Source: Vitellaria paradoxa (taxonomy: Eukaryota; Streptophyta; Magnoliopsida; Ericales; Sapotaceae). Taken from it: 64,000 bases of DNA. Below are positions 47,133-56,472 of this stretch, piece by piece. Location: positions 53,499,947 to 53,563,946 of the forward strand of contig CM034233.1 in the NCBI GenBank assembly GCA_019916065.1, read 5' to 3'. The notes beneath the pieces are model-generated. The model was not told the origin of the DNA and ran no database searches. It saw nothing but the letters and a program-made list of their open reading frames with translations. The position numbers and the translations under genes are program-made. Position 1 is the first letter of the stretch. Every line of letters begins with the position of its first letter.

Positions 47133-48472
47133 TATGTTTTGGCATTAACCCTTGTATATTAGTAGATTACATTTTATTTACTTATTTATTTATTTTAGTT
47201 TTCTTTCTGCCTAGATTAAATTTTAATTTTCTTTTAGTTTACTTTTATTTGTTTATTCTAACATTTTATCTCGTAGAAGTTTTATTTTTTTCTTTTAGTA
47301 CAATTTAATTCAAAGGAATAAACTGCTCAAGTTCTTTTCTTTTCTTCAAATAAGGAAGCTCTTGAGGTAATATCCTTCCTCTCCCTTTTATTTAGTTTTG
47401 CACTTCTAATTGGTACTTCACATACATAATTGTTCTTGTTGGGAGTGCTGTAGAATCTAAGTTGAGGGGATGTATTGGGTGATGCCTTAAGTGGCTTGAA
47501 TAATGGGTGCATGCTTGGTTTAATTTGTGCTTTGTTCTTATTTGTGCCTTTGTTGTTATTGTTTCATGCTCATCATCATGCTCATTATTGCACACTACAG
47601 ACCCACATATGCATCATGGTTCTCACATTGAGGACAATGTGAATTTTAAGTTGGGGGGTAGGGTTCGCATGATGACCTTTTGTGCCAAAATTGTAAAAAT
47701 TTAAAATTTTTATGAGCATCTTTAAGCATAAATACATGAATTTAGCACATTTGTACCTACATGTCATCCTTTCTTTCTGGTTTGGTCGATTGTGGAATTA
47801 AGTGAGAAAGTGATGAATGAGTTTTGTTCAAGCTTTAATAGGAAACTTAGTTCAAGTTGATTGTATAATGACCTTGTGCATCTTTGACTATCAATAGAAG
47901 AGTTTATGTGCTTAGGAGTTGATTTTCTTTAACATTGGTTAATTGAGCATTCTTGGACTAGGTAGAGACTTATACCCTTAATGGTGAGCTTTTGAGCCTA
48001 TTATTCTTTTCTTGAGGGGTTGCACATAATCACAGCTCTTTTATTCTTCACTTTGGTTTCCAATGCACCAATTGCATCACACACACTTGCATTAGTTTCA
48101 CTTGGCATATTATGAGTTGTTGCAAGCTTTGAACATGATGCTAGGCCATCTTTGCTATTGTTGGGCCTCTTTATCCTTTTCTTGGTTATGAATTATCCTA
48201 GGAACCAACTTGAAGCCTTTTAAATAAAGTGTGTGACATATTTATATATATTTTTCTTGGTTCTCACCTCATATATTATCCCTTAGCCTTATTCACACAC
48301 TTTTAGCCTTACCCTTACATGTCTTGGGTTGTGAAAGCGCCTTAATGTCAATGATGTGAATGGGGGTTGGGAATGAAAATTTTTAAGAGCATATTGAGAG
48401 GAAATATTGGGTGGAGAATCTAGCTGATGTATTTTCATTATTTCAAAAAAAAGAAAAAAAAAAAAAGAAAAA

Positions 48473-48531
<59 letters not shown>

Positions 48532-49442
48532 GAAGAGAAAAGAAAAAAAAAAGGATTGCCATTTCTTTTTGTTCGTGTAATTCTGGGACGTGTGCATTGG
48601 ATTGTGATTATTGAGAATGTCCCATGAGTCGTTTATTAGTTTGTGAATAAGCTTCTTGTTGTAGTTCTTGTTGGGTTTGGAAAGGAATTGGGTAGTTTGG
48701 GACTTGTGCGCACTTGAGCATCTTTATCCCAAGACATGTGCTTTGATTTCCATATCCTCCATTGTTAACCATTACCCCTGGCCAAGTTACAACCAAAACA
48801 AAGACCTAGTGGATTCTAAGCAAGCAACTCTTATATTTTGCATGTAGTGGTCTTATGTAGGTTGTGTGGTGTGATCTCTTACATATGCATTGGAACATAG
48901 TTATGAGCTGTCCACTTTGAATTTCATTTCAGTTCACTCACTTATTTGTGGGGTTATGTGCAACTAGGTCAGCATCATATGCTAATAGGTGTGTGTGAAC
49001 CCTTGATGAGTGAATTCCTTTTTTATGAGTGGTACCTTGTGAGCATTTGAAGTCAAAACCTAGCTCCATTTATGCTCTTGCAACCTTGTTGAATGAATGA
49101 AACAATTTTGCACACATGCTCTTTCTACTTTGATAGTCCATGCATTAATGCTTAGCACTTGGGAATTACACATGATATTTGGGTTTTGTGACTTGTTAGG
49201 CTTGAACTTGATTCATTGTTGATCTTAATCATTTTTTTTAACACTTTGAGACCATACCATAGAATTTTGTGGGTAAATTCACTGCAAACCCTCACGAGAC
49301 CTTACTCGTCCATTAGGGGGAACCTAGGGGTTTAAAGGGCTTGCTGCACGTAGCTAAGTGTAGCCGTGTTTCCAACGAAAAGAGAAATAGGATGGTAGTT
49401 GCATTTCATTTTAATAAAGGGCATTGCTAGAGACTAGCAACG
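47133..49442 (+). other. 3' non-coding region of element A
   Basis: No gene is seen. Features: AGTTGAGGGG (47461-47470), hairpin with arms CACATTG/CAATGTG (47624-47641) followed by AAGTTGGGGGGT (47648-47659), the A/G tract (48444-48552), and the conserved block with CTTATGTAGG (about 48780-48870). From about 47500 onward it is nearly identical to the reverse of B 37893-39805, which suggests signals for packaging or replication are kept here. Confidence 0.75.
48444..48552 (+). repeat. A/G-only tract in element A
   Basis: About 109 bp of A with scattered G. It yields lysine-rich chance frames that are not genes. Position relative to the 3' LTR (about 0.9-1.0 kb) is kept in B, C, D and H. Confidence 0.85.
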
Positions 49443-49458
49443 TTCAAGTTGGGGGGTG
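49443..49458 (+). other. 3' polypurine tract of A
   Basis: TTCAAGTTGGGGGGTG directly before the 3' LTR, the expected plus-strand priming site. Confidence 0.85.
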
Positions 49459-51206
49459 TGATTACACTTGAAAAGTGTAATTACAAACTCCACATTTTGA
49501 TACTCATTGATGCATTTAAGTAGTTAATTTCAAAGTTTTATCGTTATTTTATTATTTATAGTGTTTATTCTCTTAATTGCAGGTAAAAGGGGAAAATACG
49601 TGAGATTAGCAGTGTTGAAAGTGGCTTCCGAGGAGGAAAAAATGGTCCAAAGTTCAAGATAGTTGAAGTGGTGTGCAGCTGAAGTTCCAGCTCGACACCT
49701 TGTCAGTATTTAGACCATAACTTTTCACTCACAACTCGGATTGACCTGATTCTTTTTGGGTTGGAAAGAAGACTCAAAGGGCTACAACTTTCGTGCTTTA
49801 GCCGAAGCCTGAATCGATCGTTTGCGAGGTCAAAATCGCAGTGGAAGTTGAGGACAGAAAGCTGTCAGAAGCAGCAAACGAGAAGCAGAACTTGAAGAAC
49901 AAAGTTTCTGTGGTCCGGACCACCTGCCAAACGGTCCGGACCACAGTGTGTTATGCGCGCGCGGCTTCACTCCGTCTTTTAGGGTTTTCTTTACAACTTC
50001 TTTATAACATCTGCTACATGGCCGACCCAAGGGAGCCCTAGTTTTTAGTTCTACATACTTTAGGAACCTCTTTTTCATATTTTCAGATACTTTGAGAGTT
50101 TTAGAATAGCTTTTTTAGAGAGTTTTCAATTACTTGTCTTGTTTATGGAGTTGTTCGATGTTTGGTTATTCTTCGCTGCACTGCTCTTTCATTACGTAGT
50201 TTCAGAGTTGCTTGCCGTGTAAGTTGACTTTCGTTTCGTTAATTTAATATATGATTTATTATTTTCTAGTGGTAGATCTAATGTTTATGCTTTCGTTTAT
50301 TGCTTTCGTTTCGTTTAAAATCATGCTAGAGTAGAAACCCTAGTTCTTGATTCACTGAATCAATGAAGGGTGATTCGTTATAAGTTGAGGGATGAACGTA
50401 GATCCTTCGCATGGGTTTTGAAAACCTATGTGAAGTGATCTACAATTTTCAAATCTGATTTGTTTGTTTAGAAAACTTTTTAACTCGAATGTTTTTATCA
50501 TAAAATATTTCCAGTTTTATTTTCCATAATGAAACGTGAGTTTAAAACTGTGTATCGAGAAATTTTGGAATCTATTCACTCCTAAATCAGATTTGAACTC
50601 GAATGTTTTTATCATAAAATATTTCCAGTTTTATTTTCCATAATGAAACGTGAGTTTAAAACTGTGTATCGAGAAATTTTGGAATGTATTGAAAATCTTT
50701 CCCAATCTATAGATCCTTTGACGTGAACTATAGATTGTATTTTAAATCATCCCTTGGCAAAATAACGAATTACCTGGAATTGTGAAAGTTGAATCAAGAA
50801 CTCTTTTAAATATTATTGTCTTAAGTTAAATCACTTTTGCTTGAATTGATTGCATTGCAAGTTCTAAATTAGAATAGCTTTTAATTTGAAAATATTCAAT
50901 TCTCTTTACATTTAAGTTCAGTAACTTTAAATTGCTAAGTTATTTCAAAGTAGTTTGCATTCTAGTTTAAATATCCCTTTAATTAGTTTGTATCTTGTTT
51001 AATCCTTCAATTTGCAATTCTCTTAAATCCAATTTAATTCAATTGAAATCTCAATTCACATTTAAACCTAAAATTCATATTTGAACTTAGAAACTGAAAC
51101 TTATAGGCTCCCTGTGGATTCGACCTCGGACTCACCGAGATTAAAACTACACCGCACACCCTTGCACTTGGGGGTTAATTAGCACTGCACTATTTACGAG
51201 CGGTCA
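49459..51206 (+). repeat. 3' LTR of element A
   Basis: Same as the 5' LTR apart from a handful of substitutions and one deleted C near 50455. It carries the same 114-bp-period duplication, so that duplication predates insertion. Confidence 0.96.
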
Positions 51207-53802
51207 CAAGCTCTACTTGCCCACTTGTTTGAGGGTGATATGCAGTACTTACCTTATGTACTACTCCATATCTGTGAAGTAGATTTCCTACTGGCTGGTT
51301 GCAGAAATGTTTACCTCCATCGCTGATGATCGCTCGTGGTACCCCGAAACGTGAGAATATATTCTCGTGAAGGAATTTGAGCACAACTTTATGATCATTG
51401 GTTCTTGTGGCAATTGCTTCCACCCATTTAGAGACATAATCAACTCCAACCAGTATCTATTCATATCCAAATGAAATTGGGAAGGGACCTATGAAATCTA
51501 TCCCCCAACAATCAAAGATTTCTAAAACAATAATAGGGGATAGAGGCATCATGTTTCTACGTGTTAAACTCCCCAAGCGTTGACATCTATCACATGTAGT
51601 GCAAAACTGATGCACGTCTTTAAATAGTGTGGGCCAATAGAATCCGCATTGAAGGATTTTAGCAGCTGTTTTGTTAGTGGAAAAATGGCCTCCACATGCT
51701 TGAGAGTGACAGAATTCAATTATGCTTGGAACTTCCCACTCCGGAATACAACGGCGTATCACTTGATCAGGGCAATATTTAAATAAATACGGATCATCCC
51801 AAAAGAAAACACGCACTTTTCTAAGGAATTTCTTCCTATCCGTATAGTTCCATTCTTCCGGGAGTTGTCCTGTCACTAGATAGTTAGCAATATCAGCATA
51901 CCAAGGAGGATTGGATGTTGTTATCGCTCCTACATTAAACAATTATTCGTCAGGAAAGCTATCGTTTATTTGAGTTTCATCCTGTGAATAAACTTTCATT
52001 GGCAAACATGACAGATGATCTGCTACAACATTTTCAACACCTTTCTTATCTCTAATTTCGAGGTCAAACTCTTGCAATAGCAATATCCATCGAATTAATC
52101 GTGGTTTGGCCTCTTGCTTGGTCAATAAGTATTTAAGCGCTGAATGATCGGTGAAAATGATCACTGATGAACAAATGAGATAAGGTCAAAATTTCTCAAG
52201 GGCAAAAACAACTGCTAGCAATTCCTTTTCAGTTGTCGTATAATTTCTCTGGGCCTCGTTTAAGGTCTTACTAGCGTAATAAATAACATGCGCCTTTTTG
52301 TCCCTCCTCTGCCCTAAAACGGCTCCTATAGCATGATCACTTGCATCACACATCAGTTCAAAAGGAAGTGACCAGTCAGGAGGTTGAAGGATAGGGGCTG
52401 AGGTGAGACAACCTTTGAGTTCCTCGAAAGATTTTTGACACTGGGAAGTCCATTCGAATAGAGCGTCTTGCATCAACAACTGACACAAGGGTTTAGAAAT
52501 TTCGCTGAAAGATTGAATGAACTGTCTGTAAAACCCAGCGTGCCCTAAGAATGACCTAATATCCCGCACAGATTGAGGAGTGGGTAGTTTTTGGATCAAC
52601 TCGACTTTGGCTTGATCTACTCAGATGCCTTCTTGAGATACAATGTGTCCTAATACAATCCCTTGGGTGACCATAAAATGACACTTCTCCCAATTTAACA
52701 CTAGGTTCTTTTCCTCACATCGTGCCAAAACCAACTCAAGATTCTTTAGACACTGCTCAAATGAATCTCCATACACTGAGAAATCGTCCATGAAAACCTC
52801 AACTATTTCTTCTACCATTTCACTAAAGATACTTATCATGCAGCGTTGAAAAGTAGCTGGAGCATTGCATAAGCCAAAAGGCATTCTTTTATATGCGAAG
52901 GTACCAAAAGGACAAGTAAAAGTGGTTTTAGCTTGGTCCTCTAAGGCTACCTCTATCTGGTTATATTCGGAGTAGCCATCTAAAAAGCAATAGTAAGCAT
53001 GGCCAGCTACTCTTTCTAGAACTTGATCTAAAAAGGGAAGAGGAAAATGATCCTTTCGTGTAACTGCATTAAGTTTCCTATAGTCAATACACACTCGCCA
53101 ACCAGTTTGTATTCAAGTTGGAACCAACTCATTTTTCTCATTCCAAATTACTGTAACACCTGATTTCTTAGGAACTACCTGTGTAGGGCTTACCCATTTA
53201 GAATCAGAGATAGGATAAATTATCCCTACGTCAAGTAACTTCAACACTTCAGCTCTTACCACTTCTTTCATGTTCGGATTGAGTCGTCGTTGCATCTGAC
53301 GGACTGGTTTGGCTTCCTCTTCTAGATAGATATGATGTGTGCAAAGAAGAGGACTTATACCTGTCAGATCAGCTATTGACCATCCTAGAGCTTTCTTATA
53401 ATTTTTCAAAAGTTGAACGAGCATTTGCTCTTGATGAATAGTCAATTCTGAAGAAGTGACTACAGGATATGTCTCCCCCTCTCCTAGAAAAACATATTTC
53501 AAATTGTGAGGTAACAATTTTCTGTCAGGGCTAGGAGCTTGTACTTCTGAAGACTCTGCTTTATTTAAAAGAGGTCCCAAACTCTCAAAAGTCAGATTCC
53601 GCTTACTTATAGACATGATTGGGCATATTTCCAAACAATCGACCATAGTACCTAGCTCTTGGTTTGATATCATTAAGTGTGAATTCTCCTCACTAAAGCG
53701 AATAGCTTTCTCTAAAGGATCCTCAACAAATTCACGATCTACATACTCCTGAACTATGGATTCTATCAAATCCACTTCTTGTATATCAGGCACCTCTTTT
53801 GG
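51207..53802 (-). pseudogene. pol: pol: RT, RNase H, integrase N-terminal and core (element B)
   Basis: Minus strand. N-terminal linker (EVDLIESIVQEYVDREF, about 53730-53780), RT with CIDYRKLNAVTRKDHFPLPF (53035-53095) and FMDD (about 52780-52795), thumb LGHIVS, RNase H ([15 protein letters not shown], 52310-52355; [11 protein letters not shown], 52125-52160), H2C2 finger intact (HSQACGGHF ... CTTCDRC), and integrase core (GIDFIGPF, SDGGKHF, GQVEL). Stops: TGA at 53110-53112 in the IQTGW linker, TGA near 52619, TGA near 52183, TAA near 51940 (CAA to TAA), TAG near 51455. Most of the frame is otherwise open, so the copy died recently. The C-terminal part is at 42780-43380. Confidence 0.93.
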
Positions 53803-56280
53803 TCATTTGGTAACATGAAAGATATTCGTTTCAAATTCAATGTTACCAAAAGACATTTTCATGGATCCATTCCTACAATTAATCAACACATTCGAAGTTG
53901 CTAAGAATGGTCGTCCTAGAATTACTGGCGTCTGATCTGGTGCAGATAGACTGGTAAGTGGTTGAGTATCTAGAATTATGAAATCCACTGGAAAATAAAA
54001 ATTTTCCACTTGTACAAGTACATCTTCGATTATACCTCGTGGGACTTTAATTGATCTATCTGCAAGTTGTAAAGTCACACGGGTAGGCTTCAACTCACCT
54101 AAACCCAATTGCTTATACACTGAGTAAGGGAGCAAATTCACACTTGCTCCTAAGTCAAGCAGCGCTCTACTAATATAATACTTCCCTATATAACAAGATA
54201 TCGTAGGACATCCTGGGTCTTTATATTTAGGGGGAGTATGACATTGTACTATGGCACTTGCTTGTTCAGTGAGGAATGCTCTTTCTTTGACATTTAAGCC
54301 CCTTTTTACAGTGCATAATTCTTTGAGGAATTTGGCATAAGAAGGGAATTGCTTAATTGCATCAAGGAGAGGTATATTAATTTTCACTTGTTTGAACACC
54401 TCTAGCAATTCGGCTGTTTGGGCTTCCTTCCTAGCTTTCAAAAATCTCTGAGGGAAAGGTGCTTTGGGAATATACTCCCTAGGTATTATCATGGGTTCTT
54501 CTTCCTTTCCCTCTTCCTTTTCCTCCTCCTTTTCCGTTTTCTCTTGTTCGTCTGTTGTGGACTCCTCAACTATGATTGGTTCTTTTCCTGCTTTCTTATT
54601 ATCATCCACCACACACCTAGGTTTCCACTCTTCACTCATTTCATCCTTCCTAGGAGGAATAGTTTTATCTACAATTTTTCCACTCTTAAGTGTGGTGATG
54701 TTTTGGACTTGCTCTATGTTCCCTTGAAAGTTAGAAGATCCTTCAACTTGTTTAGCTTGGGCCAATGGATTGGGACGAGGTTGAGTCAGAAATTGACCCT
54801 TTGGTTGTGTGACTAAAGTTTGTGTCAGAAGAGTCAATTGGCTCTTGATTTCATCCATATTTCTCAATTGGCCCTTGATTTCATCCATATTTCTCAATTG
54901 GCCCTTGATTTCATCCATATTTCTATCATTTTGAATCCAACGTGTATTTTGACTATGCATGAATTGTTGAAGTGTTTCTTCCGTAGATCTCTTGTTTGGA
55001 GGAATGTAAGGAGCATGGGATGGTCCCACATTCTGAGACATTCCTGGATTGGACATTGGGGCTTGAGGAGTTGGAAAATGAGGTGCGTGATAGGGTTGTG
55101 GAGTTTGAGCTCCCTCATTTCTCCAACTAAAATTGGGGTGATTCCTCACTGCTGGATTGTAAGTCTCAGAATAGGGATTTCCTCCTAGATTTTGTCCCCT
55201 ATATGGTTGGCGATATTGGTTTATGGCATGTATCGGGAGTTCACTAATTTGTTGGCTCTGGGCAACTTCTCTACAAATATGAAGGTTAGGGCAATCGTTT
55301 ATTCCATGGGATTGGTTTTCACATAGTGCGAAATAGACATTTGCCACTAGCTCTCTTACAGGTTGTGGGTCCTTTTTGGTTTTCAAAGTTTCTATTTCTC
55401 GAGAGAGTGTTGCTAACATTGCCTTAAGGTCATCAGCTTTGCTTAATTGATGCACACCTCTAATTAGGGTAACATTAGTTGCTCGAGAACTTTGGGTTCC
55501 AGTGATATCCCAGGTTTGTGCATTTTCAGTTAAAAATTCAAAATATTCAAAAGCTTCTTCAGGGGTTTTATCATAAAACTGCCCATTGCACATTGTTTCC
55601 ACAAATTGTTTTAAGTCTGACGTTAATGAGCTATAGAAGATGCTGGCAAGGCGCCAAACTTCAAATCCATGGTGAGGGCAAGAATGTACGAGAGTTTTAA
55701 ACCTCTCCCAACTTTGATAGAAAGTTTCACCATGTTGTGGAGCAAAGTTCAGTATTTGATGCTGTATAGCATCAGTTCTATTGGGAGGAAAAAATTTCTT
55801 AAGAAATTTGGTTTGCATTTCATCCCATGTGCGAATGGAGTTAGATGGTAGGAATTCAAACCATCTAGCAGCCTTATCGTGCAAAGAGAATGGAAAAAGC
55901 TTAAGAAATACTAATTCTATGGGACATCCCTGATCCTTGATAGTGACACAAATGTTCCTAAATCGAGTTAAATGATCGTATGGGTTTTCAGAGTCCATAC
56001 CATAGAAAGTAGGTAACAATTGTATCATACCATGTTTAAAGTTGAAATGTCTTTGGTTTTCTGGCCAAACTATGCAAGACTCAGGTGTATGCCTATCTGG
56101 TTGTAAAATATCTCTCATGGAACGCCTAGCAGCAACAACTTGTTCTTCAGCTATTTCTAAAGGTGGAATAGGAAGTCTAGGACTTTGATTTCCTTCTAAA
56201 TGAGGTTCAAATTCTAAAGGAACAGCTAAGGGATCAGGACACTGTAATCTACCGTCTTCCCCTCGAATCCAATTGTTCAT
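53803..56280 (-). CDS. gag: Gag-protease polyprotein (element B)
   Basis: An uninterrupted 825-codon frame from ATG at 56278-56280. Gag core at residues about 75-270 (LLPTFYGMDSENPYDHLTRF, HDKAARWFEFL, FVETMCNGQFYDKTPEEAF). A short coiled coil (residues 290-310) is followed by a zinc-knuckle region near residue 317 that reads FALCENQSHGINDC, so the first cysteine of CX2CX4HX4C is phenylalanine. Then come three tandem copies of RNMDEIKGQL (near residues 455-485), a Lys/Glu-rich stretch, and retropepsin with ALLDLGASVNLLPY near residue 705 and VILGRPFLA. It ends NIFHVTK, TGA, and the pol frame continues in phase. It encodes capsid and protease for particle formation and processing. It is intact by length, but the knuckle change may impair RNA binding. 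Confidence 0.92.
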   Translation of the reverse strand: MNNWIRGEDGRLQCPDPLAVPLEFEPHLEGNQSPRLPIPPLEIAEEQVVAARRSMRDILQPDRHTPESCIVWPENQRHFNFKHGMIQLLPTFYGMDSENPYDHLTRFRNICVTIKDQGCPIELVFLKLFPFSLHDKAARWFEFLPSNSIRTWDEMQTKFLKKFFPPNRTDAIQHQILNFAPQHGETFYQSWERFKTLVHSCPHHGFEVWRLASIFYSSLTSDLKQFVETMCNGQFYDKTPEEAFEYFEFLTENAQTWDITGTQSSRATNVTLIRGVHQLSKADDLKAMLATLSREIETLKTKKDPQPVRELVANVYFALCENQSHGINDCPNLHICREVAQSQQISELPIHAINQYRQPYRGQNLGGNPYSETYNPAVRNHPNFSWRNEGAQTPQPYHAPHFPTPQAPMSNPGMSQNVGPSHAPYIPPNKRSTEETLQQFMHSQNTRWIQNDRNMDEIKGQLRNMDEIKGQLRNMDEIKSQLTLLTQTLVTQPKGQFLTQPRPNPLAQAKQVEGSSNFQGNIEQVQNITTLKSGKIVDKTIPPRKDEMSEEWKPRCVVDDNKKAGKEPIIVEESTTDEQEKTEKEEEKEEGKEEEPMIIPREYIPKAPFPQRFLKARKEAQTAELLEVFKQVKINIPLLDAIKQFPSYAKFLKELCTVKRGLNVKERAFLTEQASAIVQCHTPPKYKDPGCPTISCYIGKYYISRALLDLGASVNLLPYSVYKQLGLGELKPTRVTLQLADRSIKVPRGIIEDVLVQVENFYFPVDFIILDTQPLTSLSAPDQTPVILGRPFLATSNVLINCRNGSMKMSFGNIEFETNIFHVTK
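54835..54924 (-). repeat. 30-bp tandem repeat inside B gag (three copies)
   Basis: The unit TTGATTTCATCCATATTTCT with neighbouring bases repeats at a 30-bp period, in frame, giving RNMDEIKGQL three times. C and F gag do not show it. Confidence 0.9.
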
Positions 56281-56472
56281 AAGCTAGGAAAAGAATCAGA
56301 GAAAGGGTACTGTGGTCCGGACCAGAGTGTAGACGGTCGGGACCACAGAATACTAATTTGAAGCAAAAAGGTTTGAAAAAATAATTTTTTTTTTTAGAAA
56401 AAGAAAATTAACTTAAAAATGAAAACAACCTAAAAATTAAAATTTGGCTCCCCGGCAGCGGCGCCAAAAACT
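56281..56472 (-). other. 5' leader of B with primer binding site
   Basis: The primer site TGGCGCCGCTGCCGGGGA is at 56449-56466 (one mismatch to the tRNA-Asp site). A palindrome module (CTGTGGTCCGGACC ... GGTCGGGACCACAG, 56312-56348) stands about 30 bp upstream of the gag ATG, in the position where retroviral RNAs carry dimerisation and packaging signals. Confidence 0.8.

Larger units (their letters stand above)
43381..51206 (+). mobile_element. Element A: young gag-only non-autonomous retrotransposon, TSD CAAGC
   Basis: 7,826 bp with near-identical LTRs (1,749 and 1,748 bp; under ten differences noticed), tRNA-Asp primer site, a single gag-like gene and polypurine tract. CAAGC stands at 43376-43380 and 51207-51211. 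There is no protease, RT or integrase, so it must borrow them. Its 3' region nearly equals that of B, and its LTR ends and hairpins match those of B, pointing to B-type elements as helpers. It fits the class described as terminal-repeat retrotransposons with a GAG domain (TR-GAG). Confidence 0.93.

Noticed and set aside
54418..54816. Plus-strand frame of 132 codons over B gag (and others at 54464, 54820, 55518)
   Set aside because: Reverse shadow of the intact gag-protease frame.
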